From Aurelia coerulea (taxonomy: Eukaryota; Cnidaria; Scyphozoa; Semaeostomeae; Ulmaridae), in assembly GCA_039566865.1 (NCBI GenBank), contig CM076959.1, forward strand, positions 2,773,501 through 2,837,500: DNA of 64,000 bases. The letters are read 5' to 3'. Position 1 is the first letter of the stretch. Each line of letters begins with the position of its first letter. The notes below the pieces were generated by a model that was not told the DNA's origin, did no database searches, and saw only the letters and a program-made list of their open reading frames with translations. This document shows positions 11,291 through 22,160 of this stretch, piece after piece. Position numbers and translations under genes: made by a program.

Positions 11291-11499
11291 TGGCAAAGTA
11301 TATGAATGTCCCTTTTGGAGTTAGATGGGATGGCATTGGTTCCATCGTTTCATCTTTATAATGACGCTGAAACATACAGGCAGGGAAATGCACAATTAGT
11401 AAATAAAAATTAATGGATTTGCAGATACAACCTATTTTACAAGCAACTTAAGTTCAAGGGTTAGGTAGCAAGCTTTTAAAAATTGCAAATGATCTTCTT

Positions 11500-11805
11500 A
11501 TTCTGAGAAACTTCAATCACAAAGCAATTTGAATGAGACAAAAAGCGTGAGACCTAAGAACTACCGATCACACCAGTAGGATTATTGGCCTTTTTAGGTG
11601 TTAATGATCAAAGTTGAAGACAACAAGACTTTTTCCCATTCATCAAAACAATGACAGGTGATTGCAGGTGATTCGCAGGTGATTTACAGGCGGTTTCAGA
11701 TGATTTGTAGATGATTTCAGGTGGTCTCAGGTGATTCCAGGTGGTTTCAGGCAGTTTCAGGTGGTTTCAGGCGATTTCAGGTGATTTTAACTTTTATAAC
11801 ATACG
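11500..11805 (-). repeat. minisatellite-bearing repeat, copy 2 (short form)
   Basis: Shares CAATTTGAATGAGACAAAA, the AAGAACTACCGATCACACCA region and TTGAAGACAACAAGACTTTT with the 23485-24375 copy in the same orientation. It then has about thirteen 10-bp units of the CAGGTGATTT type (11653-11786) and ends TTTTAACTTTTATAACATAC. It lacks the inner CCACACGTATCCGGATAT inverted pair present in copies 1 and 3. Confidence 0.65.
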
Positions 11806-11882
11806 CAAAAGCAAAGATTATAGTGCACTGTGATTTACTTCAACAAGTACTAATAGCCATATTTAGATTACTGTTGTAATTT

Positions 11883-12752
11883 ATGCTGTCCGTGTCAACT
11901 TTCCGCAATGAAGATTTTGACACCACATCATGGACTTTGCTGTCTCCAAAGGTCATTGAAAAGCAAAAAGATGCTTCTTCCTGTGGGGTTTGTGCAGCAA
12001 TAAATGCTCGTATACTGTTAAGTTTGGAGTTCATTGATCGCTTTATAAATAATGAAGATTTTAAAAAGGTTCGCTTATGCATCGCAGATAACATCTTGGA
12101 AAATAAAAACAGATGGGAAGATGTGTCCAGAAAGGCAACAATCGATATGGTAACGCCCTGGTCAAATGTCACAAATAACAATATCCGCTCGTTTCGACCT
12201 GGTGCCAGTACTAAGCCAAGAGAATTCTTTGCCGCACTAAAGGATTTGATTGAGAAAAGTGATACAACTAAAGCTGAAGAGACGAAAAATGGTGGAGACT
12301 CTAGCAATTGAGATAATGTTGATTCAGAAGAAAAAATGGAGAACCCTGCAAAGAAGAGATTGTGCATCGATTTGGAAAATAGCCATCCTATTGACAGTAA
12401 AAAGTTGAGGAATGAAGCGGTGGTAGATGAGTATTCGGAAAAGGCATTGAAAAGGCCAACCAACCAATTAGAAAATAGCCAAAACATTGATGACCGCGAA
12501 TCAAATAGTGAAGAGACAACAGCAGGCGATTCAGAAAGTGAAGAGGAATCTTCTTCAGAGGACCAAAAACTAAGCAATGATGAGGAAATTGCTAGAATTT
12601 TCAACAATTCCAAATTGATGTTGCACGAAGAGCTTAAATATGCCCGTAATAGATTTAGGAAAGAAATTCCGATTTCTGAACGGATGGATGCAGTCCTTAC
12701 AAGCAAGAATACGTTTCTGTCTTACGTATGGTCAGAATATACCTTACTTTAG
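11883..12752 (+). pseudogene. C48/ULP1-like cysteine protease C-terminal fragment with acidic tail
   Basis: One frame runs from MLSVSTFRNEDFD to the stop at 12750 and is interrupted only by an in-frame TGA at 12309-12311. Around residues 28-40 it reads EKQKDASSCGVCAAINARIL. A Gln six residues before a Cys in an S-C-G context is the oxyanion Gln plus nucleophile Cys arrangement of ULP1/SENP (C48) proteases. The catalytic His and Asp would lie upstream and are not visible, so this is a 3' exon or remnant. After the stop follows a Lys/Ser/Glu-rich region (SESEEESSSEDQK). The opposite strand is also open here, but it is Ser/Phe/Leu-rich, as antisense of an acidic protein would be. C48 domains often ride in invertebrate DNA transposons. 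Confidence 0.5.
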
Positions 12753-14020
12753 GGCCATTACAGTAAAAAAAGATCTGCTTACTTATTCAATGTCCAAAAG
12801 ATGTTCACTTACTTTCAACAACCCAGCAGTAGCTTTTTTGATATGGGAGGATACAGTATTGACCATTTTGCAGACACCCTGTCACTGACAAGTGGACATT
12901 TGATGCTCCATATTTTGCTACCGGAAGTATTGACACATTACGAAATGAAAAGATATTTTGCTCAAAGTTGTTGCATTTGATTACTTGGATATAGTAGATA
13001 CTTGTAATAAGAATTGTTTTTCAATTATTTTTCTTCTTTGGACCAGGGATAGCAAAGATCAATTTAAGCCATTGCCGTATTGTGCAGGTCAACACTCATA
13101 AACCCCGTTTTTCAAGAAAAACAACAAAAGATGTTTTGCTGAAAGTTGTTGCATTTGACTACTTGGATATTGTAAATACTTGTAATAAGAATCATTTTCT
13201 GAGTTGATGGGTTCTTTGAGGGTAAGAACTGTTTTTCGAATCTGATTTCACAATCTGATTTTGAATCTGAATGTGAATCTGATTTTGAATCCATTTTCTC
13301 CAGACATGCAAGTATTTTCCTCACAGATATCTGGTTTGAATCCGTGAAAGCATCGCCCTAAATGGTCGGCTAACGTTTGTCATCACATCTGACTGTCCTG
13401 CAAAAACTTTGTTTCAAAAGGAGTTCAGGCCTGGATTTTGCAGGAAAATGCGTTAAAATTATTCGCTGATGCCAGTTCTGAGATTTTGCTTGTTGTTTTC
13501 GTTTTGTACCGCCTATCCTTGTCCTGAAGGATGTTTTTAAAACACTTACCTGAAATGGATCTAGGTAAGAGTATTTTACGCCCTTGTTGTTTTCCAAGCT
13601 CAATATTTGTTTTCTTCGTGTTGCCTCAGGATTTTGTATAAAGTTCACCTAAAGTTTGTTTTCAGGCAACTCCAACCCTTGAAAGGTTATTTTTTAAGAA
13701 AAATCTCAGAAATTTGCATTGAATGTAAAAGCTGGAGGCTTTATTTCGGTTGTGGTCAGACTGGCCAACCTGCGCCCCTATTGGTCAGCCTGTTGATTCT
13801 GACTTCCCTTACTGACCCCCCTGTCAACCACACTGTTAGAAGTCATAAGGTTAAAGTCATAATCCTCAAGATAATGGAAAAATTATAAATCTTGATTTTT
13901 TGCTCAATTACTGGCTTGTTGATTTCACTTGTGTAAGGTTTCATTCACGAACTAACCTCCCGTTGTAGTCAATTTCATCATTTTATCTATCAATAATTTG
14001 AAATGTAACCATATCAATTC
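12753..14020. repeat. non-coding region with a 64-bp direct repeat and GAATCTGATT tract
   Basis: 12951-13014 and 13129-13192 are about 90 percent identical (core AAAGTTGTTGCATTTGA). At 13228-13300 a worn GAATCTGATTTT repeat accounts for the Ser/Asp/Lys-rich minus-strand frame seen there. No gene is recognised. Confidence 0.6.
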
Positions 14021-14612
14021 ATGCTTCTTGCAAAGCCCTCCTCCCTTTGCTTCATTTTCAAAAATATCCCATAGACCTCCTTATTCCTTCCCCCGGCACT
14101 CACAGTTTAATAATCCTGCTTAGTTTTACTGCGACGAGATAAGTTCAACCAGGTAACTGCAAAGGCATCGTTATGAATTAAGGGTACGTCCAAATTAGAC
14201 GCCATGCCAAAGATTAGGCCGTTCAGACCGGCTTGCGTTTGAACTGAAAATTTACCAAGACAAACACAAAGCTAGTCATTATATTTAAGTTCAGGTTTCG
14301 GAAAGAGTTAATGAACATGCTTCTTGCAAAGCCCTCCTCCCTTTGCTTCATTTTCAAAAATATCCCATAGACCTCCTTATTCCTTCCCCCAGCACTCACA
14401 GTTTAATAATCCTGCTTAGTTTTACTGCGACGAGATAAGTTCAACCAGGTAACTGCAAAGGCATCGTTATGAATTAAGGGTACGTCCAAATTAGACGCCA
14501 TGCCAAAGATTAGGCCGTTCAGACCGGCTTGCGTTTGAACTGAAAATTTACCAAGACAAACACAAAGCTAGTCATTATATTTAAGTTTAGGTTTTGGAAA
14601 GAGTTAATGAAC
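14021..14612 (+). repeat. 296-bp tandem duplication, two copies
   Basis: 14021-14316 and 14317-14612 differ at only about three positions (such as CCCCCGGCACT/CCCCCAGCACT). Both start ATGCTTCTTGCAAAGCCC and end AAAGAGTTAATGAAC. The second copy runs straight into the coding fragment at 14594. Low divergence points to a recent unequal exchange or slippage. Confidence 0.9.
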
Positions 14613-14885
14613 ATGTTAACCTTGATTTGCCCAGTCTTAGGGCGTTTCCTTATTTTCAAATCGATGTTGCTGCGAAACCTGACCATTTAGGGCGAAGCCT
14701 CTCTAGGCATAGAATAAAATCAACAGACTACAATAAACTGCTCCCCATGAAACAACACTTTCACCTAGAAATCCATAACTTCTCCATAGATGCAAAATTT
14801 ACCATTATAGAAAAGATCAAAAAGAATGTTTCTGACGAAATAACATTAATACTAGAATCACATGAATATAACTGGATGTTATGTC
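14594..14885 (+). pseudogene. retroelement-like protein C-terminal fragment, cut by TTAA element
   Basis: An open frame carries LRAFPYFQIDVAAKP, HFHLEIHNFSIDAKFTIIEK and DEITLILESHEYNWM. I associate a final E-x-x-WI-x-x-L motif with C-terminal GIY-YIG-like regions of cnidarian retroelement proteins, from memory only. The frame enters the TTAA element at 14886, which supplies false coding afterwards (ending in a poly-Gly run). No catalytic residue can be identified, so the call is a broken mobile-element protein. Confidence 0.3.
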
Positions 14886-15667
14886 TTAACCCTATCCATA
14901 CTAGGGGGGGGGGGGGGCACAAAGTTTAAACTTTTTCATACAGCTCGTTGAGTATCTATAGAATAGTCTTGCTTTTTTGTGACTTTTAGTTTCTATCTAT
15001 GAGACATCTTTTCATGTCAATTTGAAAGATTTTTACACTGATTCCGGGGGTCAACACATGCTTTTAAAATGAGTGATCAGCAAAATAAATACCTTTTAAG
15101 TCATAGCTTTGGAACCACTGGCTCTATGACAATGAAACAAACATAGCTGAACTTGTCTTGAAACAAGCTTTCATTTGATATCTAGTTTATTGATTTTTGA
15201 TGACGTCATCAACAATTGGTTGTTGCGCATGTGTACTGACGAAAAACCATGTTATGCTTCATTTTTAAAATTGAGTGACATAATATGATGCAGCAGGTCT
15301 CTTTATGTATATTTAGCATTTTTTGCTATTTTTAAAAGTAATTTATAATCAATTTTAGACAAAAATCGCTCTTTTTTCATACAAAATAAATAAATGCTGA
15401 CATCAGCAAAAATATTAATGTAACAAAGCAAAAATTTCAAAATAAGAATTACAAGGATATAATCATTCTATGTTTCAAATATCACATCGTTATATTTTAT
15501 CAATTTGGAGATACAACGCAACAAAGTACATGTGGTTTTACACCCAAATTAGCAGCATTTTCTGACGTCAGCACTTAATCACGTGACATAAACAAAAACA
15601 AATCACATCATCTTGTTTGTCTTATCATGTTTGTTACTTGTGCCAAGTTTCAATTCTCTAGCACTTA

Positions 15668-17190
15668 CCAGGTGTCCCAAAAAAAAGGTAACAGATTTGA
15701 TTGGGGTTAGCGATAAGAATTTAAGTTGAATCGACCCCCGATAAGTTTTGAAGTACTCTTAGATAGTTAACTTGAAGATTGATACCTTATTTGTTGATAT
15801 TGGTGCATCAAGAGTTGGAATATTAATCTTGAAAGTCCAAATTTGCCTCCTACTCCAAACCAGAGCTTTTGGGGTTTGGCCTAAGCTGTTAACTCGCTGT
15901 GCTGTGGAATCTCCTCAATAATAGCCATAATAATAATAATAATCTTCATTGCTTGAATGAAATGTTTTTTGCATCATCTCTCACAAAATTATTACGAAAC
16001 AAGCAATTGCACCGGGTGAGTCAGAAAAAACGTGGGGTGTTTAGCGGCCTGTGACCTTGCGTTCAGCCACCCGATCATTGCGACTAAATGTTTCCTTGCA
16101 GCCAGAGGTCTAACTTAGATCGTAAGCCTTTCCCCATCGAAATCGGTCACTTGATGTATTAATCAAAAAATATTTTCTTCGTAACACGTTGTATGGGAAT
16201 CTTGCAAATTGATGAAATCCTTAACAAAGCCCCTTCAGCATTTTACCCTTGCAAAAGCTGCAGGTAGACATGGTATTATCGGGGGAGAATGAAATAGTCT
16301 TGTCATGATACAGCACATTGATCTTGTTGAAAGGAATCTCTTTGCAAGGAAGCAACGCAAAAACAACGCAAAGAAGCATGCGTTTTTATTGTCTCGCAAA
16401 CATATTCTCTGCTTAGGACAAGTTATGAGAAGGCATCCCAGGGGAGAAACCACTATTTCCGAACTGTTCCATTCTCCCCTGATAATACCACGTGTACCTG
16501 CAGCTTTGGCAAGGCTAAAATGCTGAAGGGGCTTGGATAAAGGTTTCCTCAGTTTGGAAGACTCCCATACAAAGTCTTACAAAGAAAATCTATTTCAAAT
16601 AATGCATCACATGACCGATCTCGATGGGGAAAGGTTTATGATCTAAGTCAGATTTATGGCTGCACGGAATAATTTAGTTCACAACGATCGGGTGGCTAAA
16701 CTCGACGTCACAGTCCACCAAACACCCCATATTTTTTCTGACTCACCCGGTATATGCCCAAGGGAACATAAAAAATGCTTATTCGTGCATGGCTTGGTGA
16801 ACTTCTGTAAATGCATTTTGACTAGAGAAAAATATTCCTTGGTGACAATATTCATTAATTTGTTTGTTAGTTTTCATTTTTTTTGCGTTCTTTTCAAACG
16901 GGTACCCAAAGGACCGATCCTTGTCCAAACATTTCTTTCACTGAGGAGATTCCCCTAACCAGCGCGTTAGCAGTTTAGGCCAAAACCCAAAAGACCTGGT
17001 TTGTACATGGACGTAAATTTTGGCTTTCGAGATTAATATTTCAACTGTTGATGCACCAATATCAACAAACGAGGTATTAATCTTCAAGTTAACTATTGAA
17101 GAGTTCTCCAAAACTTATTTGGGATCGATTCGACTTATAGTCTCATCACTAGTCCCCATCAAATCTGTTACCTTTCTTTGGGACACCCGG
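15668..17190. mobile_element. palindromic TA foldback element (TGTCCCA type), itself split
   Basis: The left end CCAGGTGTCCCAAAAAAAAG is mirrored at the right by CTTTGGGACACCCGG, and the arms (GGTAACAGATTTGAT...) pair along most of the length. TA is duplicated at 15666-15667 and 17191-17192; the empty site is visible in copy 1 of the host element as CACTTATG. It contains the insertion 16012-16750; without it the element is about 784 bp. A second member of the same family is at 29627-30607. Confidence 0.85.
16012..16750. mobile_element. 739-bp palindromic foldback element (TGAGTCA type), innermost of the nest
   Basis: The left end CCGGGTGAGTCAGAAAAAAC is mirrored by TTTTTTCTGACTCACCCGG. Arms include GCCACCCGATCATTGCG/CGATCGGGTGGC and CCCCTTCAGCATTTTA/TAAAATGCTGAAGGGGC. 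The right flank is TA and the left flank CA, so one TA copy has probably mutated. It has no coding capacity. It shares only the end heptamer CCGGGTG with its host element. Confidence 0.85.
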
Positions 17191-17275
17191 TATGATTCTG
17201 AGAAAAACCAGGGGGGCACTTTGTGCCCCCCTAGTCTCCCAAGAGTTTCAAAAAGCCTAGTCTGGATAGGGTTAA

Positions 17276-18386
17276 AATAGGTTGTTGTTGCTGCTACTCG
17301 AACTGACAAAGGACAAAAATAGGTTGTTGTTCCTGCTATTCTGTAGAATGTTGTTGTTGTTCACTGCAATACCCACATGCCACATGACATGCCATATGAT
17401 GTTGAAGAAGGCGAAAAAGATGGGGATGGAGCAAGAGGCTGAGCAACACCTTGCTGACAGTGACGGTATGTAGATATTCAATTAATCATGTATTCCAGCA
17501 TCTTTTCTTCACTTACCCAACACCTTTAAATATGTCTTGAACACAAAACTATACTAATTTAAGACCCCAAATAAAATCAATTCGGAGAGACAACTAGAAA
17601 ACTGTCAATTTTAGGTCTCCTAGACGGGAGACAAATACAGGAAGTCCAATTTTTACAATGAAGGAGTCTCTTGGGCAGTTTGAAACCTTGTTTTGAAATT
17701 TAGATTGAACCACACAGTGTACAATGTAAACCTGGCCCTGTTAATCAAAAATCCAAAACTAACATCGGGGCTACTAAGCGCCAATGCAATGCTTTTCATT
17801 TCAAGGGTCACAAGCAAAGTGATTCTGCATCACAGATGGCTTCAGAGACAAACGATTTGGTGCTCGCGTTATTAGAATCAGGAAACTAATACACGCATTT
17901 TGTATAACAAACTGAACGGTCCACAATAAACTCAACTCTCAGATCGCCAAAAAATTAAGAAACTCCAGTACTGGGATTAATGCATGTTAACCCTTTCCGC
18001 CTCTGCATCCCCATTGGTCCCCACACCAAAAATACGACAAAAAAAAGTCACCCGATTGGTTCCAAAATCGGTAAAAAGTACAATTTAGACATGCTGATTT
18101 CAAATCTAAAAACCATTTTTTAAAATGTTGTCACAAAAGTGGCACAAATGCACTTGAACGTCACAAGATGCTCTGCTGATTATCAACAGGTAATGTTCAT
18201 CCAATTCGGACCATACTTGGTACAAAGTATATCTTGGACTTGCTGATGTCATTTCTCATAGCAGCTGTGCCAAAGAAAATCTATTTCTCTCTCCTCCCAT
18301 CTTTAGATTGAGCCAATTTTATATGTTGTCTACGTTCCTTGATGTTCCCTTTATTGCTCTTTACCGTATTGAGAGCAAGCTCATTT
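17276..18386. other. non-coding region
   Basis: GTT-rich repeats (TAGGTTGTTGTT) lie at 17279-17360. At 17988 TTAACCCTTTCCGCC looks like one end of another TTAA element with no partner found. Nothing else is supported. Confidence 0.3.
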
Positions 18387-18602
18387 TCAATTTTGCTTTT
18401 GGGCCTTGTTCCACATCACAATCATTGATTTACTGACTCCCTTGCTTGCAGCAACTTTGTTCCATCTATCTGTGATCTTACTTCTTGCCAATGAGTCTAA
18501 TAGATGCAGGGTTTGCATTTTAAATTTAAGTGTAGAAGATTTAGGCTGACATGCTCCGTGTTGGCCGGTTTTATTCGCAGAAAGCCCAGACCTCGGCATC
18601 AA
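18387..18602 (-). pseudogene. helix-turn-helix fragment, pogo-like transposase N-terminus
   Basis: Minus-strand frame with KMQTLHLLDSLARSKITDRW followed by NKVAASKGVSKSMIVMWNK. The spacing (helix, RW-KVA, G-S-KS-I-x-W) looks like the psq/CENP-B-type HTH at the N-terminus of pogo transposases. The frame stops after KAQKQN, while a neighbouring frame could continue. The rest of the protein is absent. Assignment rests on pattern only. Confidence 0.35.
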
Positions 18603-19169
18603 TACTGCTGTAGTCTTGCCATTCCTTTAAATTTTCTCATTTTTCCCTTCTGCTGACAACTGAATGGAATGTTCTTGTGAAAGTTTATCGGCAGCAGAAA
18701 ACAAGACTTGGTTGATCATATAGAGGACAATGATAGAAATGGGCATACGACCATGTGGGATGCAATTGAGAGACAGATTGTTTCTGGGGCTCATTGGAAA
18801 AATATTGCAATGAAGAGAGCGGTGGGTCAGCAGCCTAATGCAACAAAGAGATTTGATGGAGTACAACATTATATTATCAAATCAGAGAAGAGAGGGTACT
18901 GCATACAAAAATGAATGTGAAAGCAAAGTTGGATACAAGATCTGCAAATGCGAAATGTTTTTGTGTGTTGACCGTTTTCAACCATACCACACAGCAAAAT
19001 AAACAACAAAAAACAAATCTGAATATTGAGTAAAGCTTTAAATTTGGTTTTTAAATGTAATCTACTTCTCGTAGGACATGTTTCTTGGAAGAGTTTTGAT
19101 ATATTTCTTGTATTATCTTCGTTTCTTATCTTGCACTGTAAAATTGGACATATCGATGGAATGGTTAAA

Positions 19170-19878
19170 GCAGTTTTCCCTTGAAGGAGACTTGAAGGCT
19201 ATTGCCCATAAACTGGCAGTAGCAGGCAGATAAGTTTGAAGGGTGCCAAGTGTTGCTAGAGTTATTGCAAACAATTTCTTCAAATTTGCACACAAAGGGA
19301 TCTCAGGAAAAGAGGTACAATGCGTATGTAAAGGAATTTTACGAGGTTCTTTTGATCCTTGGTTGACCAAGGCTAGCAAGGTTTGTAGCTGTGAATTTAG
19401 AAGGACCCGACGTCCATACAATCTACAAGTCGCGGGTTGAAAACCGCCTCCATCATGAGCCAAATCCTTTTGCAGAGAATTTCAGGAAGCTAAAAATGGC
19501 CTACCAAGGATTGAAAGAGAAATATAGAATTGGCAGGGTACAAGTGATGACGGCAGAAGACGAGACTGCCATAATACCAGTTGTGACATACAACCAAGAA
19601 CATGACAAATTGTTAGGGTTTTGTGGGAAGAAATCATCCAGCGCAAAGACCACCAATGCATGCAAAACACAAATATAGTCACAGGAGACGACTCAGAATC
19701 TTATGATCGCATGGTCACAGCTTTCAAAGAAAACAACATAGGATCATCTGCACAAGTGATCCTTTTAAATGCATTACATCCTCGGTTGCCAAGAGTTCTT
19801 CTTCTGCTTGCTGCCACGTGCAACAAATTTTCAAGTGAAGATGTCGGAAAGCAGTGCAGAGCGATCCAGTCCCTCTGA
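19170..19878 (+). pseudogene. multicopy repeat-family protein, frameshifted
   Basis: Three frames join into one product: about 19170-19440, 19391-19650 (NLEGPDVHTIYKSR, AEDETAIIPVVTYNQEHD, KLLGFCG) and 19650-19878 (ESYDRMVTAFKENNIGSSAQ, LNALHPRLPRVLLLLAATCN). I associate AEDETAI, LLGFCG and NPLHPRLP followed by TCN with unnamed multicopy cnidarian proteins. No catalytic assignment is possible beyond the conserved acidic pair. At least two frame changes (near 19395 and 19640) plus stops make it a pseudogene. A SINE begins right after its stop. Confidence 0.4.
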
Positions 19879-20070
19879 TGAAGTGAAGTGAATGTGAAGT
19901 TGTGGTTTTTAGCGCCAAGAGCTGGGATTGCAGAAGAAGAATAGGCCTAATCGAGTCTGCGACCCCTTGTCATGACACTCAAGTGGTGGGGCTCTACCGG
20001 GTATCAAACCCTGTCCACCTGACTGTTCTGGCTTCAAAGTCAGTGGATTACACCACTGTGCCACAACACA
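19877..20070 (-). mobile_element. tRNA-Ser-like SINE
   Basis: On the minus strand 20070 to about 19993 reads like a tRNA: A-box TGGCACAGTGG, loop TTTGAAG (anticodon TGA, Ser), an extended variable segment of about 15 nt as in type II tRNAs, and B-box GGTTTGATACC. The anticodon stem is imperfect, so it is tRNA-derived rather than a working tRNA. A body follows (GCTCTTGGCGCTAAAAACC) with a tail of CTTCA units near 19877-19890. No target duplication was found. Confidence 0.6.
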
Positions 20071-20816
20071 GTTGGTCCGATGCTTGGTCATAGCTCGAAT
20101 GGGGACCCGAGTAGACAGAGGTTGATGCTTGAAAGCATGCAGTCAAAACGCAGTCTAAGGTACAGACCGATACATGAAGATCTTGGCTTTTGTTTCTCAG
20201 CAGCCATGTAGGAAACAGAAAAGGAGGCTGGTGGGTTCCTTTCAAGGCACTTTGGAGATCAAGATGCAATCAACCAGCATAAGAAGATGATCAATCCATA
20301 GCACAAAGATGACGATGATTGGGCCAACCTTCATGGTGCACATGAATCATCATGTGAAGGTGTCCACTACCTTTTTACGTTTGCGGCATTGGCTAACAAG
20401 AACTCTTTTTCCGGTGTAACATCTTTTTCGGCTTCGTTGAGAAAGTTACACCAATTAAAGTAAACATTGTCCTCCTTTTTGTTCTTGTCGGTGCCTGAAT
20501 ATGCAAAAAGTGGGGTGAAAATATCAAGAATGGACTTTGCTGTTAATTAAGCTGGATCCGGCAGGTGTAAAACACAGGTTATCAGGTTTGACAGGTTTTT
20601 GCAGGTTCCAGATTTACAGGTCGACAGGTTACCAGGTTTACAGGTTGGAGAAAATGCAGGTTGACAGGTTAGAGCACAACAGTCAACTTCGGAAAATTTC
20701 TGTGGAATGCAAAACATTTCTTGAGAAATCAAATCATTTTACCCATATATGACATAACTAATTTCGCTACAAACACTTTGCATTTTGCAGTTTTCTTCAT
20801 TGTGATATTAACTTAA

Positions 20817-22074
20817 CCCTATTTGTACTGGGCGATTTTCTAGGTATTTTGTACTGGTATTTTCTAGGCGTTTTCACCCCCCCCCCTTTCTTCTTTAAAA
20901 CTACAAAATATATAACAAGACTTACCCCTATTGTTCTTTAGACAACTGGTTATTCAAATATAACAATGACAATTTATAAGTCATTTCATACCTTCTTAAT
21001 CAGAAAAATTATATTTAATCAACCACTCAACCGATTTTCTCCAGATTTCTTTCAAATAGTAGGAAACATGTCATAGTTCAAAAATACAGTAAGTACCCGC
21101 AAATAAGAAACCCCCTTGTATAAGAAACAGGCCTCACTTTCTTCAAAAGGGGTTCCTTTAATAAGAACCAACTCTAGGTCTGAAATTTAAAAGTTTCTTA
21201 TTTTCAGGTTTGGCATAGTTCTTAAATGCTAAAAAGAATTCCCATCTATGACTGTAATATAATGTAGCATTCTCTAAACAGAATTCTCATTTTCAAAATT
21301 AAAGATTCACACAACTAAAAGGTAACAAGGTAAACATGTAAAATGTAGCAGTAATGTGCAATACACATGCATGTATGGTACAGACATATACCTTCACTTG
21401 ACTTGATTCCCTATGTATAAAAAAATTTGTCCCTGATCATGGAAAGGTCTCTTTAAATAAGAAACATTCTGAGGCCTCAATTCAAAAAGTGGTTTCTTAT
21501 TTGCGGGTACCCGCTGTATATACATTTCAAAAAATTTCAGTTTCTATTTTTAGCACAATTAGCCTTAAATTGGCCTTTTTTTGCATGCATTTACTCTAAT
21601 GGCAGGTTTTGCCAGTCCTGTCTTTTTATCTGGTAAATATAGACTCAAAATGAATCAAATTAAAAAGATGAAGCAAATTGGACTAAAACAAATTATATTT
21701 TATACTTATTTATTAGAGAAATGACGTCATAAATGTGAATGACGTCATAGATATTAAATTTTGCTGAAATAAGCCAATATGAAAAAATTATCTATCAAAT
21801 GAAAGTACTCATCAAATGCAATCAAATGGTACATGTTTGAGATCGATCAGGCAAAGGCACGAAAACTACGGACATTTTAAACTTTTTTGTTGTTGACTAC
21901 TCTCCAAATATGGTATTACTGTGGTCACATGATCAGATGTAGAACAATGAAATGTTAAGAATATAAATGCCTATGAAATTTGAGTAAAAGTCACCAGAAC
22001 TGGTGGTTTAGCGTAACACAGCAAAAACTGGTAGGGGGCGGGGGTGCGAAAAATGCCCCCCAGTACGAATAGGG
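20817..22074. mobile_element. 1258-bp TTAA-flanked element with GGGTACT-type ends
   Basis: CCCTATTTGTACTGGGCG at the left is inverted as CCCAGTACGAATAGGG at the right, with TTAA at 20813-20816 and 22075-22078. The empty site is preserved in copy 2 of its host repeat (AACTTAAAGATAC). It shares the CCCTAT start with the 9176 and 14890 elements but has a different interior. It holds the nested TA element 21087-21516. No gene. Confidence 0.85.
21087..21516. mobile_element. 430-bp TA-flanked MITE with CAGTAAGTACCCGC ends
   Basis: CAGTAAGTACCCGCAAATAA is inverted at the right as TTATTTGCGGGTACCCGCTG, and TA flanks both ends (21085-21086, 21517-21518). TA plus CAGT/CAGC ends fit Tc1/pogo-type elements. 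Further inward, AAGAAACAGGCCTCA pairs with TGAGGCCTCAATT. It sits inside the TTAA element. Confidence 0.75.
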
Positions 22075-22160
22075 TTAAAGATACACTGTTGTGGCACTGA
22101 TTGGAATAATAAAACGGTACAAAGAATATAATGAAGCAAGTTTCAGTGGTTCAGTGGATG

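Larger units (their letters stand above)
14890..17271. mobile_element. TTAA-flanked element, copy 2, with two nested insertions
   Basis: It starts CCCTATCCATACTAGGGGGG and ends CCTAGTCTGGATAGGG, with TTAA at 14886-14889 and 17272-17275. Over 14890-15667 and 17193-17271 it follows copy 1 (9176-10042) closely. At the point where copy 1 reads AGCACTTATGATTC, copy 2 is split by the TA element 15668-17190. Removing that leaves an element of about 860 bp, equal to copy 1. Confidence 0.85.
20545..22160 (+). repeat. CAGGTT minisatellite element, copy 1, split by a TTAA insertion
   Basis: Starts GGCAGGTGTAAAACACAGGT with units of about 7-14 bp carrying CAGGTT (20560-20672). It continues through GAGCACAACAGTCAACTT to GATATTAACTTAA, then resumes at 22079 with AGATACACTGTTGTGGCACT. 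Copy 2 at 25288-25640 is uninterrupted at the same site. Confidence 0.7.

Noticed and set aside
11840..12706. 288-codon open frame on the minus strand opposite the C48-like fragment
   Set aside because: Its Ser/Phe/Leu-rich composition is what the antisense of an acidic, Lys/Glu-rich protein gives, and the plus strand has a recognisable Q/C protease motif.
17988..18005. TTAACCCTTTCCGCC resembles a TTAA-element end
   Set aside because: No matching inverted end in the next 2 kb; single ends are not enough.
20395..20445. Stem-loop GGTGTAAC...GTTACACC as a structured RNA
   Set aside because: An isolated 8-bp stem in AT-rich DNA is expected by chance; no supporting context.
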